Part shown: piece by piece, positions 28,804-38,523 of the stretch
How the letters are laid out: each line of letters begins with the position of its first letter
Position numbering within the stretch: position 1 is the first letter of the stretch
Assembly: GCF_006494365.1 (NCBI RefSeq)
Contig: NZ_VHIP01000002.1
Span: forward strand, 496,001 to 560,000
Source of the DNA: Aestuariibacter sp. GS-14
GTDB taxonomy: Bacteria > Pseudomonadota > Gammaproteobacteria > Enterobacterales > Alteromonadaceae
Direction of reading: 5' to 3'
Length of the DNA stretch: 64,000 bases
The notes under the pieces: model-generated
What the model was told of the DNA's origin: nothing
Database searches by the model: none
Seen by the model: the letters and a program-made list of their open reading frames with translations, nothing else
Position numbers and translations under genes: made by a program

Positions 28804-30546
28804 ATGCAACCAAACAGCTCTACAGATTTGCCAACAAAACGTTTTTTTTCCTATCTGCGTGATTACAAGCTCGCATTTGTTGCTGCGTTTTTTGGCATGG
28901 TTGGCTATTCTGCCATCGACACGTTTGTGATTTCTCAGGTTCAACCGGTGATTGATCAGGCTTTGAACAAACAAGACTTTGATTATCTTAGAATGGCCGC
29001 GTATCTGGTTGTGCCGGTGTTTATGTTGCGGGGCATTTTCAATTTTCTGGGCAGTTACGCATTAAGCTGGATAGGATCACAGGTTGTGATGAAAATGCGC
29101 CAGCAACTGTTCGCTAAATACATTAGTTTGCCAGTGAGTTATCACGATCAGCAGTCAAAGGGCAATCTGATATCCAAAGTGATTTACGACACCGACCAAA
29201 TTGCCGGGGCGTCAAGTAAGGCACTAGCCGTACTGGTGCGAGAAGGGGCGTTGGTGGTGGGGATCTTGTTGTGGATGTTCTATCTCTCATGGCAGTTATC
29301 CCTGGTATTCCTGTTCGTTGGGCCAGTCGTTGCCGTGGTGGTGTCATTTGTGACCAAGCGGTTTCGCAAAGTGAGTCGCAGCATTCAACAGTCTATGGGC
29401 AGCCTTACCAGTTCAGTTGAACAGGTAGTAAAGGGCCACAAAGTGGTGCTGATGTTCGGCGGCCAGAATAAAGAACAGCAGCGTTTTGCTCAAAAGAGCA
29501 ATAGTAACAGACAGCAAAATATGAAGCTGGCGGTCACTCAAACACTCAGTGTGTCGACTATTCAGGTTATTGCATCCCTGGCACTCGCAGTGGTTTTGTA
29601 TATTGCCAGTACGCCTGGGTTATTGGCCGATCTTACTGCTGGTACGTTTGTGACTATCGTCTTCTACATGGTGATGCTGCTAAAACCCCTTAAGCAGCTC
29701 ACTACCGTTAACAGCGAGTTTCAAAAAGGTATGGCGGCGTGTCAGAGTATCTTTGCGGTACTTGATGAGCAGCCGGAAACCGATAACGGTAAGCTGGAAG
29801 CAGGACGTGTGTCGGGTGATATTCGATTTAACGATGTTATCTTTACTTATCCGGGTAAATCCCAGCCAGCCATCAACCAAATCAGTATGCATGTACCTGC
29901 TGGAAGCAGTGTCGCGCTGGTGGGACGGTCGGGAAGCGGTAAGTCGACGTTGTCATCGTTAATCACACGTTTTTATTTGCCACAACAGGGCAGTATTCAG
30001 ATTGATGAGACAGATATTAACGCTTTTACTCTTGCTTCCCTTCGCAAGAATATTGCGCTGGTGTCGCAGCAGGTAACGTTATTCAACGACACCATTGCCA
30101 ATAATATTGCTTATGGCGTAAGTGAATCGGTTACTCGCCAGCAGATTGAGCACGCTGCCCGATTGGCGCATGTAATGGAATTTGCTGATCAAATGGAGCA
30201 GGGCCTGGATACTATGGTGGGGGAAGATGGTGCCAGTTTGTCTGGCGGTCAACGCCAGCGTGTGGCGATTGCTCGGGCGCTGTTGCTCGATGCACCCATT
30301 CTCATCCTGGACGAGGCTACGTCAGCGCTTGATACCGAATCCGAAAGAATGATCCAGGACGCGCTGGAGCGTCTGCAGCAAAACCGTACCAGTATTATTA
30401 TTGCCCATCGTCTGTCTACTATCGAAAATGCAGATCAAATTCTGGTCGTTGATCAGGGAAAAGTGGTGGAATGCGGCCAACACCAGCAGTTGTTGGCGGC
30501 CGGCGGTGCCTACGCGCAATTACACGCCATGCAATTCGGGGAATAG
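28804..30546 (+). CDS. msbA: Lipid A export ATP-binding/permease protein MsbA
   Basis: A 580-residue ABC half-transporter that flips lipid A-core from the inner to the outer leaflet of the inner membrane. Six membrane helices lie within residues 20-310. The nucleotide-binding domain (about 340-578) has Walker A GRSGSGKST, signature LSGGQRQRVAIARAL, Walker B PILILDEATSALD and the switch His in IIIAHRLST. It is followed 3 bases later by lpxK, as in E. coli. Confidence 0.96.
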   Translation: MQPNSSTDLPTKRFFSYLRDYKLAFVAAFFGMVGYSAIDTFVISQVQPVIDQALNKQDFDYLRMAAYLVVPVFMLRGIFNFLGSYALSWIGSQVVMKMRQQLFAKYISLPVSYHDQQSKGNLISKVIYDTDQIAGASSKALAVLVREGALVVGILLWMFYLSWQLSLVFLFVGPVVAVVVSFVTKRFRKVSRSIQQSMGSLTSSVEQVVKGHKVVLMFGGQNKEQQRFAQKSNSNRQQNMKLAVTQTLSVSTIQVIASLALAVVLYIASTPGLLADLTAGTFVTIVFYMVMLLKPLKQLTTVNSEFQKGMAACQSIFAVLDEQPETDNGKLEAGRVSGDIRFNDVIFTYPGKSQPAINQISMHVPAGSSVALVGRSGSGKSTLSSLITRFYLPQQGSIQIDETDINAFTLASLRKNIALVSQQVTLFNDTIANNIAYGVSESVTRQQIEHAARLAHVMEFADQMEQGLDTMVGEDGASLSGGQRQRVAIARALLLDAPILILDEATSALDTESERMIQDALERLQQNRTSIIIAHRLSTIENADQILVVDQGKVVECGQHQQLLAAGGAYAQLHAMQFGE

Positions 30547-30549
30547 CCA

Positions 30550-31563
30550 GTGAATTGGATTACCCGAATGTGGTATCAGGGAGCCTGGTACCAATGGTTG
30601 TTTTTGCCACTGAGTGCAGTATTTGCCGTGATAAGCGGTCTGCGACGCTGTTTTTTCCAACGCGGGTGGTTCAAACAAACGCGTGTTGGTGTGCCTGTTA
30701 TTGTGGTCGGGAACATCAGCGTGGGAGGAAATGGAAAAACTCCGTTAGTCGTTGCCCTTTGCGATGCACTTAAACAAGCCGGGTTTCGCGTTGGTGTAGT
30801 CAGCCGCGGCTACGGGGCTAAAGCAACCCATTTTCCATTTGATGTTAACCCTGATCTTAGCAGCGATATGACCGGTGACGAGCCGTTACTTATCGCCAGG
30901 CGCTGCGGTGTGCCTGTTGTGATTGACCCGGTACGTCCACGTGGCGCAAATCACCTGATTTCGCAACACCAGTGTGATGTGATTATCAGTGATGATGGGT
31001 TGCAACATTATGCCCTTGCAAGAGATATTGAACTGGTTGTCGTGGATGGCCGCTTGTTCGGTAACGGAAAACTGATGCCTATGGGGCCGCTAAGAGAGGG
31101 AATGTGGCGTTTATCTGCGGTGGATGCCATTATTTTTAATAAGGGTAGCGCAGAGGTAAACATACCTGCCGAGCTTTCGCGATTTAATCCTATTCCCATG
31201 CGTTTTACGCCGGGCGATTTAATCAATGTGAAGCATTCTGAAATGCAAATACAAGTGAGTGAACTTGCCCTGCGTAATCAGCACATTAGTGCAATGGCAG
31301 GCATTGGCGATCCGCAACGCTTTTTTACCCAACTGGCGCAGATGGGACTGACTGTATCAAACACGATTGCGCTGCCTGATCACCACGCCATTACGATTGC
31401 AGATATCCCTGCAGGTACCGTAATTATGACCGAAAAAGATGCGGTAAAAGTGAGTAACATCGCCCATGATGATTGTTGGTACCAGCCGGTTTCGGCATCT
31501 ATGCCAGACGATTTTTATACTAATATTATTGAACAACTGCGCCGCTTTATGCAGCGCCATTAA
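30550..31563 (+). CDS. lpxK: Tetraacyldisaccharide 4'-kinase
   Basis: Phosphorylates the 4' position of the tetraacyldisaccharide to form lipid IVA in lipid A synthesis. The 337-residue protein has an N-terminal hydrophobic helix, P-loop GNISVGGNGKTPL (about residues 55-67), SRGYGAKA, GDEPLLIARR and ISDDGLQHYAL. It starts with GTG 3 bases after msbA. Length agrees with E. coli LpxK (328). Confidence 0.95.
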   Translation: MNWITRMWYQGAWYQWLFLPLSAVFAVISGLRRCFFQRGWFKQTRVGVPVIVVGNISVGGNGKTPLVVALCDALKQAGFRVGVVSRGYGAKATHFPFDVNPDLSSDMTGDEPLLIARRCGVPVVIDPVRPRGANHLISQHQCDVIISDDGLQHYALARDIELVVVDGRLFGNGKLMPMGPLREGMWRLSAVDAIIFNKGSAEVNIPAELSRFNPIPMRFTPGDLINVKHSEMQIQVSELALRNQHISAMAGIGDPQRFFTQLAQMGLTVSNTIALPDHHAITIADIPAGTVIMTEKDAVKVSNIAHDDCWYQPVSASMPDDFYTNIIEQLRRFMQRH

Positions 31564-31572
31564 GGATGTAAC

Positions 31573-31779
31573 ATGGCATTCGATAGAAAACTACTGGATG
31601 TAATAGCCTGTCCCGTGTGTAAAGGGAAGTTGCTGTTTGCACAACATCAAAACGCAGACGCGTTGATTTGTCGCTTTGATCGGCTGGTTTACCCACTGCA
31701 TGATGGGATCCCGGTTCTGCTGGAAGAGCAGGCGAGCAGTATTTCTCTGGAACAACTCGAGGCACTGAAAAAGGGGTAA
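31573..31779 (+). CDS. Trm112 family protein (YcaR-like)
   Basis: A 68-residue protein beginning [22 protein letters not shown] with CPVC, and ending with [15 protein letters not shown]. The family is a small zinc-ribbon-like or degenerate fold; eukaryotic Trm112 activates methyltransferases, and the bacterial role is unclear. The second Cys pair is missing, as in many gammaproteobacterial members. Location between lpxK and kdsB is the conserved E. coli ycaR position. Confidence 0.93.
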   Translation: MAFDRKLLDVIACPVCKGKLLFAQHQNADALICRFDRLVYPLHDGIPVLLEEQASSISLEQLEALKKG

Positions 31780-31782
31780 AGC

Positions 31783-32538
31783 ATGGCTTTTACTGTAGTG
31801 ATACCGGCCCGCTACCAGTCTACGCGTTTTCCTGGCAAACCACTGGTAGATATTCTGGGTAAGCCGATGATTCAGCACGTTGTTGAACGAGCGCAAGAAG
31901 CGGGTGCGAGTGCGGTGATTGTTGCCACAGACGACCAGCGCATTGCCTCGGTTGCCAGTAAATTTGCCGATGTAGTGATGACAGATGCTGCACATACATC
32001 GGGTACCGAGCGCATCGCAGAAGTAGTGCGCAGCAGGCAAATACCCGATGACACTATAGTGGTGAATGTTCAGGGTGACGAGCCTTTTGTACCTGCCGGG
32101 AATATTCAGCAGGTAGCCGCTAATTTGGCATCCAGTAAAACCTGGCAAATGGCTACGCTTTGTACAGAAATTCATACTGCCGCGGAAGTACTCAACCCCA
32201 ATGTAGTAAAAGTGGTTGCATCTGCCAGTGGTAGAGCCATGTATTTTTCCCGCTCGGTGATACCTTTTGCGCGGGACACCATGATGGCGCAGCCTGTCAG
32301 TGTGGATCCCACGCTGTATCGTCGTCATATTGGACTTTACGCTTATCGCGCCCAGTATATTAAACAATATGTAAGCTATGCACCTTCTGCCCTGGAACAT
32401 ATTGAATCGCTGGAGCAACTGAGGGCGTTGTGGAACGACGATGCGATTCATGTAGAACTGGCAAAGTTTCCACCACCAGTGGGTATTGATACGCCGGAAG
32501 ATTTAGTCGCTTTGTTAGCGACATTAAGCGCGCGGTAA
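31783..32538 (+). CDS. kdsB: 3-deoxy-manno-octulosonate cytidylyltransferase
   Basis: Activates Kdo with CTP to CMP-Kdo for addition to lipid A. The 251-residue protein (E. coli 248) has the nucleotide-binding IPARYQSTRFPGKPL, QHVVERAQEAGA, VNVQGDEPFV and the C-terminal HIGLYAYRAQYIKQYV and GIDTPEDL. It lies three bases after trm112, in the msbA-lpxK-trm112-kdsB operon. Confidence 0.96.
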   Translation: MAFTVVIPARYQSTRFPGKPLVDILGKPMIQHVVERAQEAGASAVIVATDDQRIASVASKFADVVMTDAAHTSGTERIAEVVRSRQIPDDTIVVNVQGDEPFVPAGNIQQVAANLASSKTWQMATLCTEIHTAAEVLNPNVVKVVASASGRAMYFSRSVIPFARDTMMAQPVSVDPTLYRRHIGLYAYRAQYIKQYVSYAPSALEHIESLEQLRALWNDDAIHVELAKFPPPVGIDTPEDLVALLATLSAR

Positions 32539-32551
32539 ACGGGAGATAATC

Positions 32552-33211
32552 TTGAACGTAGTCATAACAGGCGCCAATCGCGGCATTGGGCTAGCCTTAG
32601 CAAAACAATTAATAGCTGCCGGTCACGCAGTATACGGTCTATGCCGCAATAGTTCAGATGCCTTAACGCAAAGCGGTGCAACCGTAATTGACGGTGTTGA
32701 TGTAGGGAATCCCGATACCCTTCCAGCCAGTTTGCAGGGCCTGAAGAATGTGAGCATTGATCTGCTGATAAACAATGCCGGCGTGCTGGCCCGTGAGAGT
32801 GTTAGCGACTGGCAACCCAATACTATTGATTATCAGTTTCGGGTTAATGCAATGGGCCCATTATTGGTGACTCAGTGCTTGCTTGAAAACTTGCGCTCAG
32901 GCGCAAAAGTCGCGTTGATCACCAGCCGTATGGGATCCATGGCTGACAACAGTTCCGGCGGGTATTATGGTTATCGTATGAGCAAAGCCGCGCTGAATGC
33001 CGCCGGTGTCTCGCTGGCAAAAGATTTGGCGCCTCGTGGTGTTGCTGTGGGATTGTTTCATCCTGGCTTCGTGCAAACCGATATGGTGGGTGGTCAGGGG
33101 GATGTGGATGCGGATACCGCAGCGGCCAGATTAATCGACAGAATAAACGAATTGACCCTGGACAATGCTGGCAGTTTTATTCATGCCAATGGTGGTGAAC
33201 TTCCCTGGTAA
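32552..33211 (+). CDS. Short-chain dehydrogenase/reductase
   Basis: A 219-residue NAD(P)-dependent oxidoreductase of the classical SDR family. The Rossmann fold begins at once with VVITGANRGIGLALA. NNAGVLA is present, and the catalytic pair is in GYRMSKAAL (Tyr-x-x-x-Lys) with the catalytic Ser in LITSRMGS. The start is TTG at 32552 preceded by CGGGAG. It is the last gene of the kdsB transcript before a terminator. The substrate is unknown; the protein resembles the C-factor-like subgroup. Confidence 0.88.
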   Translation: MNVVITGANRGIGLALAKQLIAAGHAVYGLCRNSSDALTQSGATVIDGVDVGNPDTLPASLQGLKNVSIDLLINNAGVLARESVSDWQPNTIDYQFRVNAMGPLLVTQCLLENLRSGAKVALITSRMGSMADNSSGGYYGYRMSKAALNAAGVSLAKDLAPRGVAVGLFHPGFVQTDMVGGQGDVDADTAAARLIDRINELTLDNAGSFIHANGGELPW

Positions 33212-33217
33212 TAAAAG

Positions 33218-33250
33218 AGCCGCTTAATATGACGCTAAGCGGCTGTTGTT
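33218..33250 (+). terminator. Terminator-like hairpin after the SDR gene
   Basis: A perfect 9-bp stem AGCCGCTTA / TAAGCGGCT encloses nine bases and is followed by GTTGTTT. It closes the msbA to SDR unit. Confidence 0.65.
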
Positions 33251-33267
33251 TCATGTCGCATAATGCC

Positions 33268-33315
33268 CTAGCGGGTCAACCTAGCGGGTCAACCTAGCGG
33301 GTCAACCTAGCGGGC
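33268..33315. repeat. Short tandem repeat, 13-base unit
   Basis: Three perfect copies of CTAGCGGGTCAAC (33268-33280, 33281-33293, 33294-33306) plus a 9-base partial copy lie in the gap between two convergent genes and abut the rimO stop codon. There are no spacers, so it is not CRISPR. Copy number probably varies between strains. Confidence 0.9.
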
Positions 33316-33316
33316 T

Positions 33317-34759
33317 TTACTCTGCGTCCTCTTCAAACGCGTCGTCCTGATCGTCTGACATAACGGCCCACATGTCGTGTTCATTGGTATGGATCACTTC
33401 TGCCCATACACGTTGGCCTGGCTGAACATCATAAACGCCATTTAAATGCACAACGCCATCTACTTCAGGCGCATCGGCATAGCAACGTCCTACCGCACCT
33501 TCAGCGTCAACGGAATCAATCACAATTTGGTACTCTTGCCCTACGCGAGCTTTTAACCGTGCCGCGCTAATTTCGCTTTGCACCGCCATAAAGCGCTCCA
33601 GACGAGCTTGTTTCACGTCTTCATCAACCGGGTTGGGTAAATCGTTGGCAACTGCGCCCTCAACCGGTGAATAAGCGAAACATCCAACGCGATCCAGCTC
33701 AGCCTCGCGGATAAACTCCAGTAACTCTTCAAATTCTTCTTCTGTTTCACCAGGGAAGCCTACGATGAAAGTAGAGCGAATGATCAACTGCGGGCATTGC
33801 TCGCGCCATTTTTTAATACGCTCAAGTGTGCGTTCTGCGCTGCCTGGGCGTTTCATGAGTTTAAGAATACGCTTGTTGGCATGCTGAAATGGAATATCCA
33901 AATACGGCAGAATTTTCCCTTCATTCATCAGTGGGATTAAATCGTCAACATGCGGGTAGGGGTATACATAGTGCAAACGCACCCACATGTCCATTTCGCC
34001 TAGCTTTTGGCAGAGTTGCAGCAAATGGGTTTTAACCGGCATGCCGTCCCAAAAACCCGTGCGATGTTTTACGTCAACACCATATGCACTGGTATCCTGA
34101 GAAATAACCAGTAACTCGCTCACCCCTGCATTTTTTAATCGCTTGGCTTCATCCAGAATTTCGCCTACCGGACGACTTACCAAATCGCCACGCATTGACG
34201 GGATAATGCAGAAGGTACAACGATGGTTACAGCCTTCAGATATCTTTAAATAAGCGTAGTGGCGGGGCGTGAGTTTTACACCGTGATCCGGAATCAAATG
34301 CTCAAACGGGTTATGGCTCGGTTTGGGCAGGTGTTCGTGCACCTGATTTACCACTTCCTCATAAGCATGCGGACCGGTGATTGCCAGTACATTGGGATGT
34401 ACTTCGCGAATGTCATTTTCCTTGATGCCCAGACACCCGGTAACAATTACTTTGCCGTTTTCCTTTAATGCTTCACCAATGGTATCCAGAGATTCCTGCA
34501 CCGCAGCGTCAATAAAACCACAGGTATTTACAATAACCAGATCCGCATCATTATAGGTTGGTACAACGTCATACCCTTCGGTGCGCAATTGGGTAAGAAT
34601 ACGTTCTGAATCTACCAGATTTTTGGGGCAACCCAATGAAACAAACCCTATGCGCGATTGATTTTCGCCAGTCTGAGCGGATGCCGCCGCTTCGGCCAGC
34701 ACGGCTTTCGGTGCATCCAGTGTAGTGGTTTGTTTGGGGTCAAATTTTTCAACGGTCAT
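33317..34759 (-). CDS. rimO: Ribosomal protein S12 methylthiotransferase RimO
   Basis: Radical-SAM enzyme that adds a methylthio group to an Asp of ribosomal protein S12. The 480-residue product has an N-terminal UPF0004 domain ([16 protein letters not shown], with cluster Cys; [15 protein letters not shown]), a radical-SAM domain with [11 protein letters not shown] (CxxxCxxC cluster), and a C-terminal TRAM domain (about 410-475). The ATG at 34759 gives a polar N-terminal extension of about 35 residues before the conserved start, longer than E. coli RimO (441). The C-terminus is acidic. Confidence 0.95.
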   Translation of the reverse strand: MTVEKFDPKQTTTLDAPKAVLAEAAASAQTGENQSRIGFVSLGCPKNLVDSERILTQLRTEGYDVVPTYNDADLVIVNTCGFIDAAVQESLDTIGEALKENGKVIVTGCLGIKENDIREVHPNVLAITGPHAYEEVVNQVHEHLPKPSHNPFEHLIPDHGVKLTPRHYAYLKISEGCNHRCTFCIIPSMRGDLVSRPVGEILDEAKRLKNAGVSELLVISQDTSAYGVDVKHRTGFWDGMPVKTHLLQLCQKLGEMDMWVRLHYVYPYPHVDDLIPLMNEGKILPYLDIPFQHANKRILKLMKRPGSAERTLERIKKWREQCPQLIIRSTFIVGFPGETEEEFEELLEFIREAELDRVGCFAYSPVEGAVANDLPNPVDEDVKQARLERFMAVQSEISAARLKARVGQEYQIVIDSVDAEGAVGRCYADAPEVDGVVHLNGVYDVQPGQRVWAEVIHTNEHDMWAVMSDDQDDAFEEDAE

Positions 34760-34832
34760 AAAGATTGGCTTTCTGAATATCTTTGGTAAGCTACAAAGCG
34801 CGAAGTATAGCAAATTTCTTTATTAAAAACCT

Positions 34833-35285
34833 ATGAAGGATCACGAATTGTCTGCTGTTGAATGTGTTATTCCCGCTACACTTCAGGATGTTCCGCTACC
34901 TGATGTCAGTCGTGTTATGCAGTACTTGCGGCCCCAGTTTTCTGTTGACGAATTAAGTAGTGCTATTGTTCGTCAATGGCAGTCTGGTTACCGCCTGGCA
35001 GTGGCCTATTGTGATGGGTTGGTCGTGGGAGTGGCCGGTTTTGTGCTGGGCGAAAAACTGGCCTGGGGCAAGCATATGTATATTGATGATCTGGTGGTCG
35101 ACGAGTCCATGCGCAGTAAAGGCATTGGCGATGCGTTATTGCAATGTTGTCAGACACACGCAGAGTCCCATGGGTGTGTATCGCTGCATCTCGATTCTGG
35201 TACGCAGCGAACCCGGGCCCATGGTTTTTATTTTGCCCATGGCATGCCGATTTCTAGCTTTCATTTTAATAAATCGATTGGGTAG
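34833..35285 (+). CDS. GNAT family N-acetyltransferase
   Basis: A 150-residue acetyltransferase fold. The acetyl-CoA-binding core is YIDDLVVDESMRSKGIGDALLQCC (R/Q-x-x-G-x-G/A variant RSKGIG) with a following beta strand SLHLDSGTQRTRAHGFYFAHGM. The substrate is not predictable. It starts 73 bases from the divergent rimO and is followed 6 bases later by the DUF2919 gene, so the two are probably co-transcribed. Confidence 0.88.
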   Translation: MKDHELSAVECVIPATLQDVPLPDVSRVMQYLRPQFSVDELSSAIVRQWQSGYRLAVAYCDGLVVGVAGFVLGEKLAWGKHMYIDDLVVDESMRSKGIGDALLQCCQTHAESHGCVSLHLDSGTQRTRAHGFYFAHGMPISSFHFNKSIG

Positions 35286-35291
35286 TGTTAG

Positions 35292-35789
35292 GTGAGTATT
35301 CCGCTACCACTGCATTGTTACGACGAGGCTGGCGTGGTCTTGCCGCCGGCCTGGTGGTATGGTTTTTTGGCCTTTGGTGCGAGGGACCTGTTGTTTGTGC
35401 TGCTGATCAGCGCATTGCCGGAAGAAGCCGATACCTTGTTTAAACTGGTTTTTGTTCATAGCAACTGGTTAGTTTGGCAATTGCTGGTTTCGGTTCCCTT
35501 TCTGTTGGTTTTTGTGCTTACCAGTTTTCGTGCCCGTTTATGGCAAAAGCAAAAGGTAAAATGGCGACGTTGGTTAAAGCCTCTGTGCTGGGTTGGTATA
35601 GTCAGCCAGTTGTTGGCAGTGTCGATGTTTATCCTGAAAACCGGTGGTCAGTTTAATGTGTACTACGGGAGCATTTTTATCGGGTTGTCGATAATGGCAT
35701 ACATGCTGGCAAAAAGCCGACATGTAAACATTATGATTGAAGACTGGCAGTTTTTACCGGGTGTAAGAACGGAGCAAACAAGCAGATGA
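35292..35789 (+). CDS. DUF2919 family membrane protein
   Basis: A 165-residue inner-membrane protein with about four membrane segments (24-45, 60-82, 95-118, 123-140). The N-terminal YDEAGVVLPPAWWYGFLAFGARDLLF matches the DUF2919/YfeZ pattern of a conserved Arg-Asp after the first helix. Function is unknown. It uses a GTG start and follows the GNAT gene closely. Confidence 0.78.
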   Translation: MSIPLPLHCYDEAGVVLPPAWWYGFLAFGARDLLFVLLISALPEEADTLFKLVFVHSNWLVWQLLVSVPFLLVFVLTSFRARLWQKQKVKWRRWLKPLCWVGIVSQLLAVSMFILKTGGQFNVYYGSIFIGLSIMAYMLAKSRHVNIMIEDWQFLPGVRTEQTSR

Positions 35790-35852
35790 TTGCGGGTCTG
35801 CCAGACCCGCGTTATTGCGCATACATAATTGTGTATGGTAATGCAAAATCAC

Positions 35853-36260
35853 TTATTGCGTGTTATTGGCGATCGCCTGATCAAAATACGCTTTTACTGA
35901 AATTGCACTGTTGTTAACTAACCGTTCGTAACAAATACCGGCGAAAGCATAGGAAAATTCGCCAATGGCCAGCGCCACAAAAGGGGCTTTTTCATCGGAA
36001 GTGTCGTATCGCCACTGACCCCCTGTAAGACTGCGCATCACTTCACCAATATAGGCGCCATAGATATTGCACAAAGTGAAAACGGCTTCATCTTCCAATG
36101 CCTGATCCTGATATCTGGCAACAAAAGCCAGTAGCAAGTCGTCTACCAATATAATGCTGTCGGCACTGTAATCCAGTGTGACATTGAAAATTTCTTTACT
36201 GGTATCTACAGCATCCTGCGCGCTGTCTTTCATTAATGTTTCTAATTCTTGTTGGTTCAT
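35853..36260 (-). CDS. Conserved-looking acidic protein of unknown function
   Basis: A 135-residue soluble, acidic, mainly helical protein (MNQQELETLMKDSAQDAVDTSKE...). It has no signal peptide, membrane segment or known motif. Residues about 60-115 (FTLCNIYGAYIGEVMRSLTGGQWRYDTSD...PFVALAIGEFSYAFAGICYERL) read like a conserved core. The ATG at 36260 follows AGGAAG by 7 bases. It lies between the DUF2919 gene and tcdA, and I cannot assign a family. Confidence 0.7.
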   Translation of the reverse strand: MNQQELETLMKDSAQDAVDTSKEIFNVTLDYSADSIILVDDLLLAFVARYQDQALEDEAVFTLCNIYGAYIGEVMRSLTGGQWRYDTSDEKAPFVALAIGEFSYAFAGICYERLVNNSAISVKAYFDQAIANNTQ

Positions 36261-36341
36261 TCGCGGGCTTCCTGTTTGAGTGTCGTTCCGCAACAGCAGT
36301 ATTAACCGATTGTGCGCGACAAGCGCTAAAATGTCGAGTTC

Positions 36342-37115
36342 CTATGCGCCGGTAAGTTTGTTTATCATGCGCGCAGCGGCAATCATACCGAAGCTGGCTG
36401 TCACTGCAACTGAGGCACCAAATCCAGAAGCGCAATCTAATCGCGTACTGCCTTCTTCCAGCGATTTGTTAAAGCATACCGAACCATCTGGCTGTGGATA
36501 CCGAAGCTGCTCTGTGGAATAAATGCAATCAATACCAAATTTACGCTTTGGATTTTTGCTAAATCCATACTGTCGTCGCAACAAATTGCGCAGTTTCGCT
36601 GCCAGCGGATCCTGAATGGTTTTTGCCAGGTCGCCACACGTAATTTGTGTAGGGTCTATCTGTCCGCCCGCACCACCCACAGTGACAACAGGGATTTTAT
36701 TGCGTTTACAATAATAAATAATGCTGGCTTTAGCGGTAACGGAATCTGTTGCTTCAATGACACCGGTGAAATTACCGTTCAGATGCGTCATAACGGTATC
36801 CGGTGTGACAAAATCTTCAATTGCCTCAACGTTGCAATCGGGGTTGATTTGCCTGATACGTTCGGCCATCACGGTTACTTTGGGAGAGCCGACAGTATCG
36901 CGCAGCGCATGGATTTGACGATTGGTATTAGTTACGCAAACATCGTCCAAATCAAACAAAGTAATGGCGCCCACGCCGGTTCTTGCGAGCGCTTCTGCAC
37001 TCCATGAACCCACACCACCAATACCAATAACGGCAATGTGTGCTTTGGCGATCTGTTGCTGACGTTCACTTCCATACAGGCGAGTAATGCCGCCAAACCG
37101 CTCCTGATAGGTCAT
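36342..37115 (-). CDS. tcdA: tRNA threonylcarbamoyladenosine dehydratase
   Basis: Cyclises t6A at position 37 of tRNAs to ct6A using ATP. The 257-residue E1-like protein has the nucleotide-binding IAVIGIGGVGSWSAEALARTGVG, FDLDDVCVTNTNRQIHAL and a C-terminal hydrophobic helix. Length fits E. coli TcdA/CsdL (268). It is divergent from lhgO. Confidence 0.94.
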   Translation of the reverse strand: MTYQERFGGITRLYGSERQQQIAKAHIAVIGIGGVGSWSAEALARTGVGAITLFDLDDVCVTNTNRQIHALRDTVGSPKVTVMAERIRQINPDCNVEAIEDFVTPDTVMTHLNGNFTGVIEATDSVTAKASIIYYCKRNKIPVVTVGGAGGQIDPTQITCGDLAKTIQDPLAAKLRNLLRRQYGFSKNPKRKFGIDCIYSTEQLRYPQPDGSVCFNKSLEEGSTRLDCASGFGASVAVTASFGMIAAARMINKLTGA

Positions 37116-37196
37116 ATTTTTACCTTTGAAATTGTTGCAGAGAACTGGTGCTCAGGTACTATCGGGTTGAGTTTACCATTTTTCAATGATTTGCCC

Positions 37197-38399
37197 ATGT
37201 CTGCATTTGATTTTGTAATAATTGGAGCGGGTATTATAGGTGCTGCCGTCGCTCATGAGTTAAGCCTGAGAAAACCCGGTTGCCGGGTGTTGTTGTTAGA
37301 CAAAGCGGAGAGGGCAGCGAGTCATCAGACTGGCAGAAACTCAGGTGTGATACATGCGGGGGTCTACTATGCACCTGGAAGCCTGAAAGCAACATTTTGC
37401 AGACAAGGTTTGGAAGATACCCTGGCGTTTTGTAAGCAACATCAATTACCGTTTGAACAGTGTGGTAAGTTATTGGTGGCTACTGATAACCGCGAACTTG
37501 AGGCTATGCAGTCGCTGTTTGAACGGTGCGAGCATAATGATCTTCAGCCCGATATGCTTAGCGCTGCTCAAATCAGACAAAAAGAACCTAACATACGGGC
37601 AGTTGGTGGTTTTTTAGTAAAGCAAACCGGGATCACTGACTATCAGGCGATAACTTGCTGTTTGTTGTCTCTGGCTGCTAAACATGCCCGGCTGGATGTG
37701 CGTTACCAGCATCAGGTTACCAGTGTACAAGAACTCGGTGATTGTGTGCAGGTTTGCGCTGAAACACCTGCGGGAAAAGCGAGTTTTCAGGCTGATTTCT
37801 TAATAAATTGCGCCGGCATTTACAGTGATGAGATTATAAAAAGTCAGGGGTTGGCGTGCGATTTTCGCATGTTGCCATTTCGTGGAGAGTATTTTCGTCT
37901 GGTCGATAAATACAACGCCGTTTCCTCGCATTTGATCTATCCCATACCCGATCCAAACATGCCGTTTCTGGGTGTTCATTTAACTAAGATGGTTGGTGGT
38001 TACACTACAGTCGGCCCAAATGCAGTGCTAGCCACCGGCAAAGAAGTGTACAGCGGCATTTTTTCCCGGGACGCCCAATGGCGCGGCGTTTTTGGCAAGC
38101 CGGATGTTTGGAAATTGTTATGGTGTTATCGCAAGGCAGCGGTAAAAGAACTGTCCTCGTCAATGTCTAAAACTTATTACGCCAGGTTAGTCAGTCGTTA
38201 TTGTCCCGGCATTACTGCTGCTGATTTTATGCCGTATCGGGCGGGGATACGAGCTCAGGCGGTAGATAGACAAGGCAATTTAATTCACGACTTTAAATTT
38301 GTTTCTTCACCGCTAACACTGCATGTGGGCAATGCTCCGTCACCCGCCGCAACCAGTGCCATGCCCATTGCGCGGGAAATTGTGTCGCGGTTATTCTAA
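37197..38399 (+). CDS. lhgO: L-2-hydroxyglutarate oxidase
   Basis: A 400-residue FAD enzyme that oxidises L-2-hydroxyglutarate to 2-oxoglutarate, feeding electrons to the respiratory chain. The FAD-binding DFVIIGAGIIGAAVAHELS is at the start; HQTGRNSGVIHAGVYYAPGSLKA and the C-terminal AGIRAQAVDRQGNLIHDFKF and HVGNAPSPAATSAMPIA are family hallmarks. The ATG at 37197 is chosen because the FAD motif begins six residues in; the upstream open frame overlaps tcdA and lacks homology. Confidence 0.93.
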   Translation: MSAFDFVIIGAGIIGAAVAHELSLRKPGCRVLLLDKAERAASHQTGRNSGVIHAGVYYAPGSLKATFCRQGLEDTLAFCKQHQLPFEQCGKLLVATDNRELEAMQSLFERCEHNDLQPDMLSAAQIRQKEPNIRAVGGFLVKQTGITDYQAITCCLLSLAAKHARLDVRYQHQVTSVQELGDCVQVCAETPAGKASFQADFLINCAGIYSDEIIKSQGLACDFRMLPFRGEYFRLVDKYNAVSSHLIYPIPDPNMPFLGVHLTKMVGGYTTVGPNAVLATGKEVYSGIFSRDAQWRGVFGKPDVWKLLWCYRKAAVKELSSSMSKTYYARLVSRYCPGITAADFMPYRAGIRAQAVDRQGNLIHDFKFVSSPLTLHVGNAPSPAATSAMPIAREIVSRLF

Positions 38400-38523
38400 T
38401 CTTTCGAATAATCAGTCCCAGTATTACGTTAATAGTGTGAAGCGATATTGTGCTGAAATACGCGCAGAGACTGACAATACTCAACGTTTTTAAGCCGCAA
38501 TTAGGATCTGAGCAGGAGGGGAC

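Noticed and set aside
31591-32451. A 286-codon open frame antisense to trm112 and kdsB
   Set aside because: Long by chance; composition is rich in His, Arg and Tyr as expected for a reverse-frame shadow.
33268-33315. Possible CRISPR array
   Set aside because: The units are directly adjacent with no spacers and are only 13 bases long.
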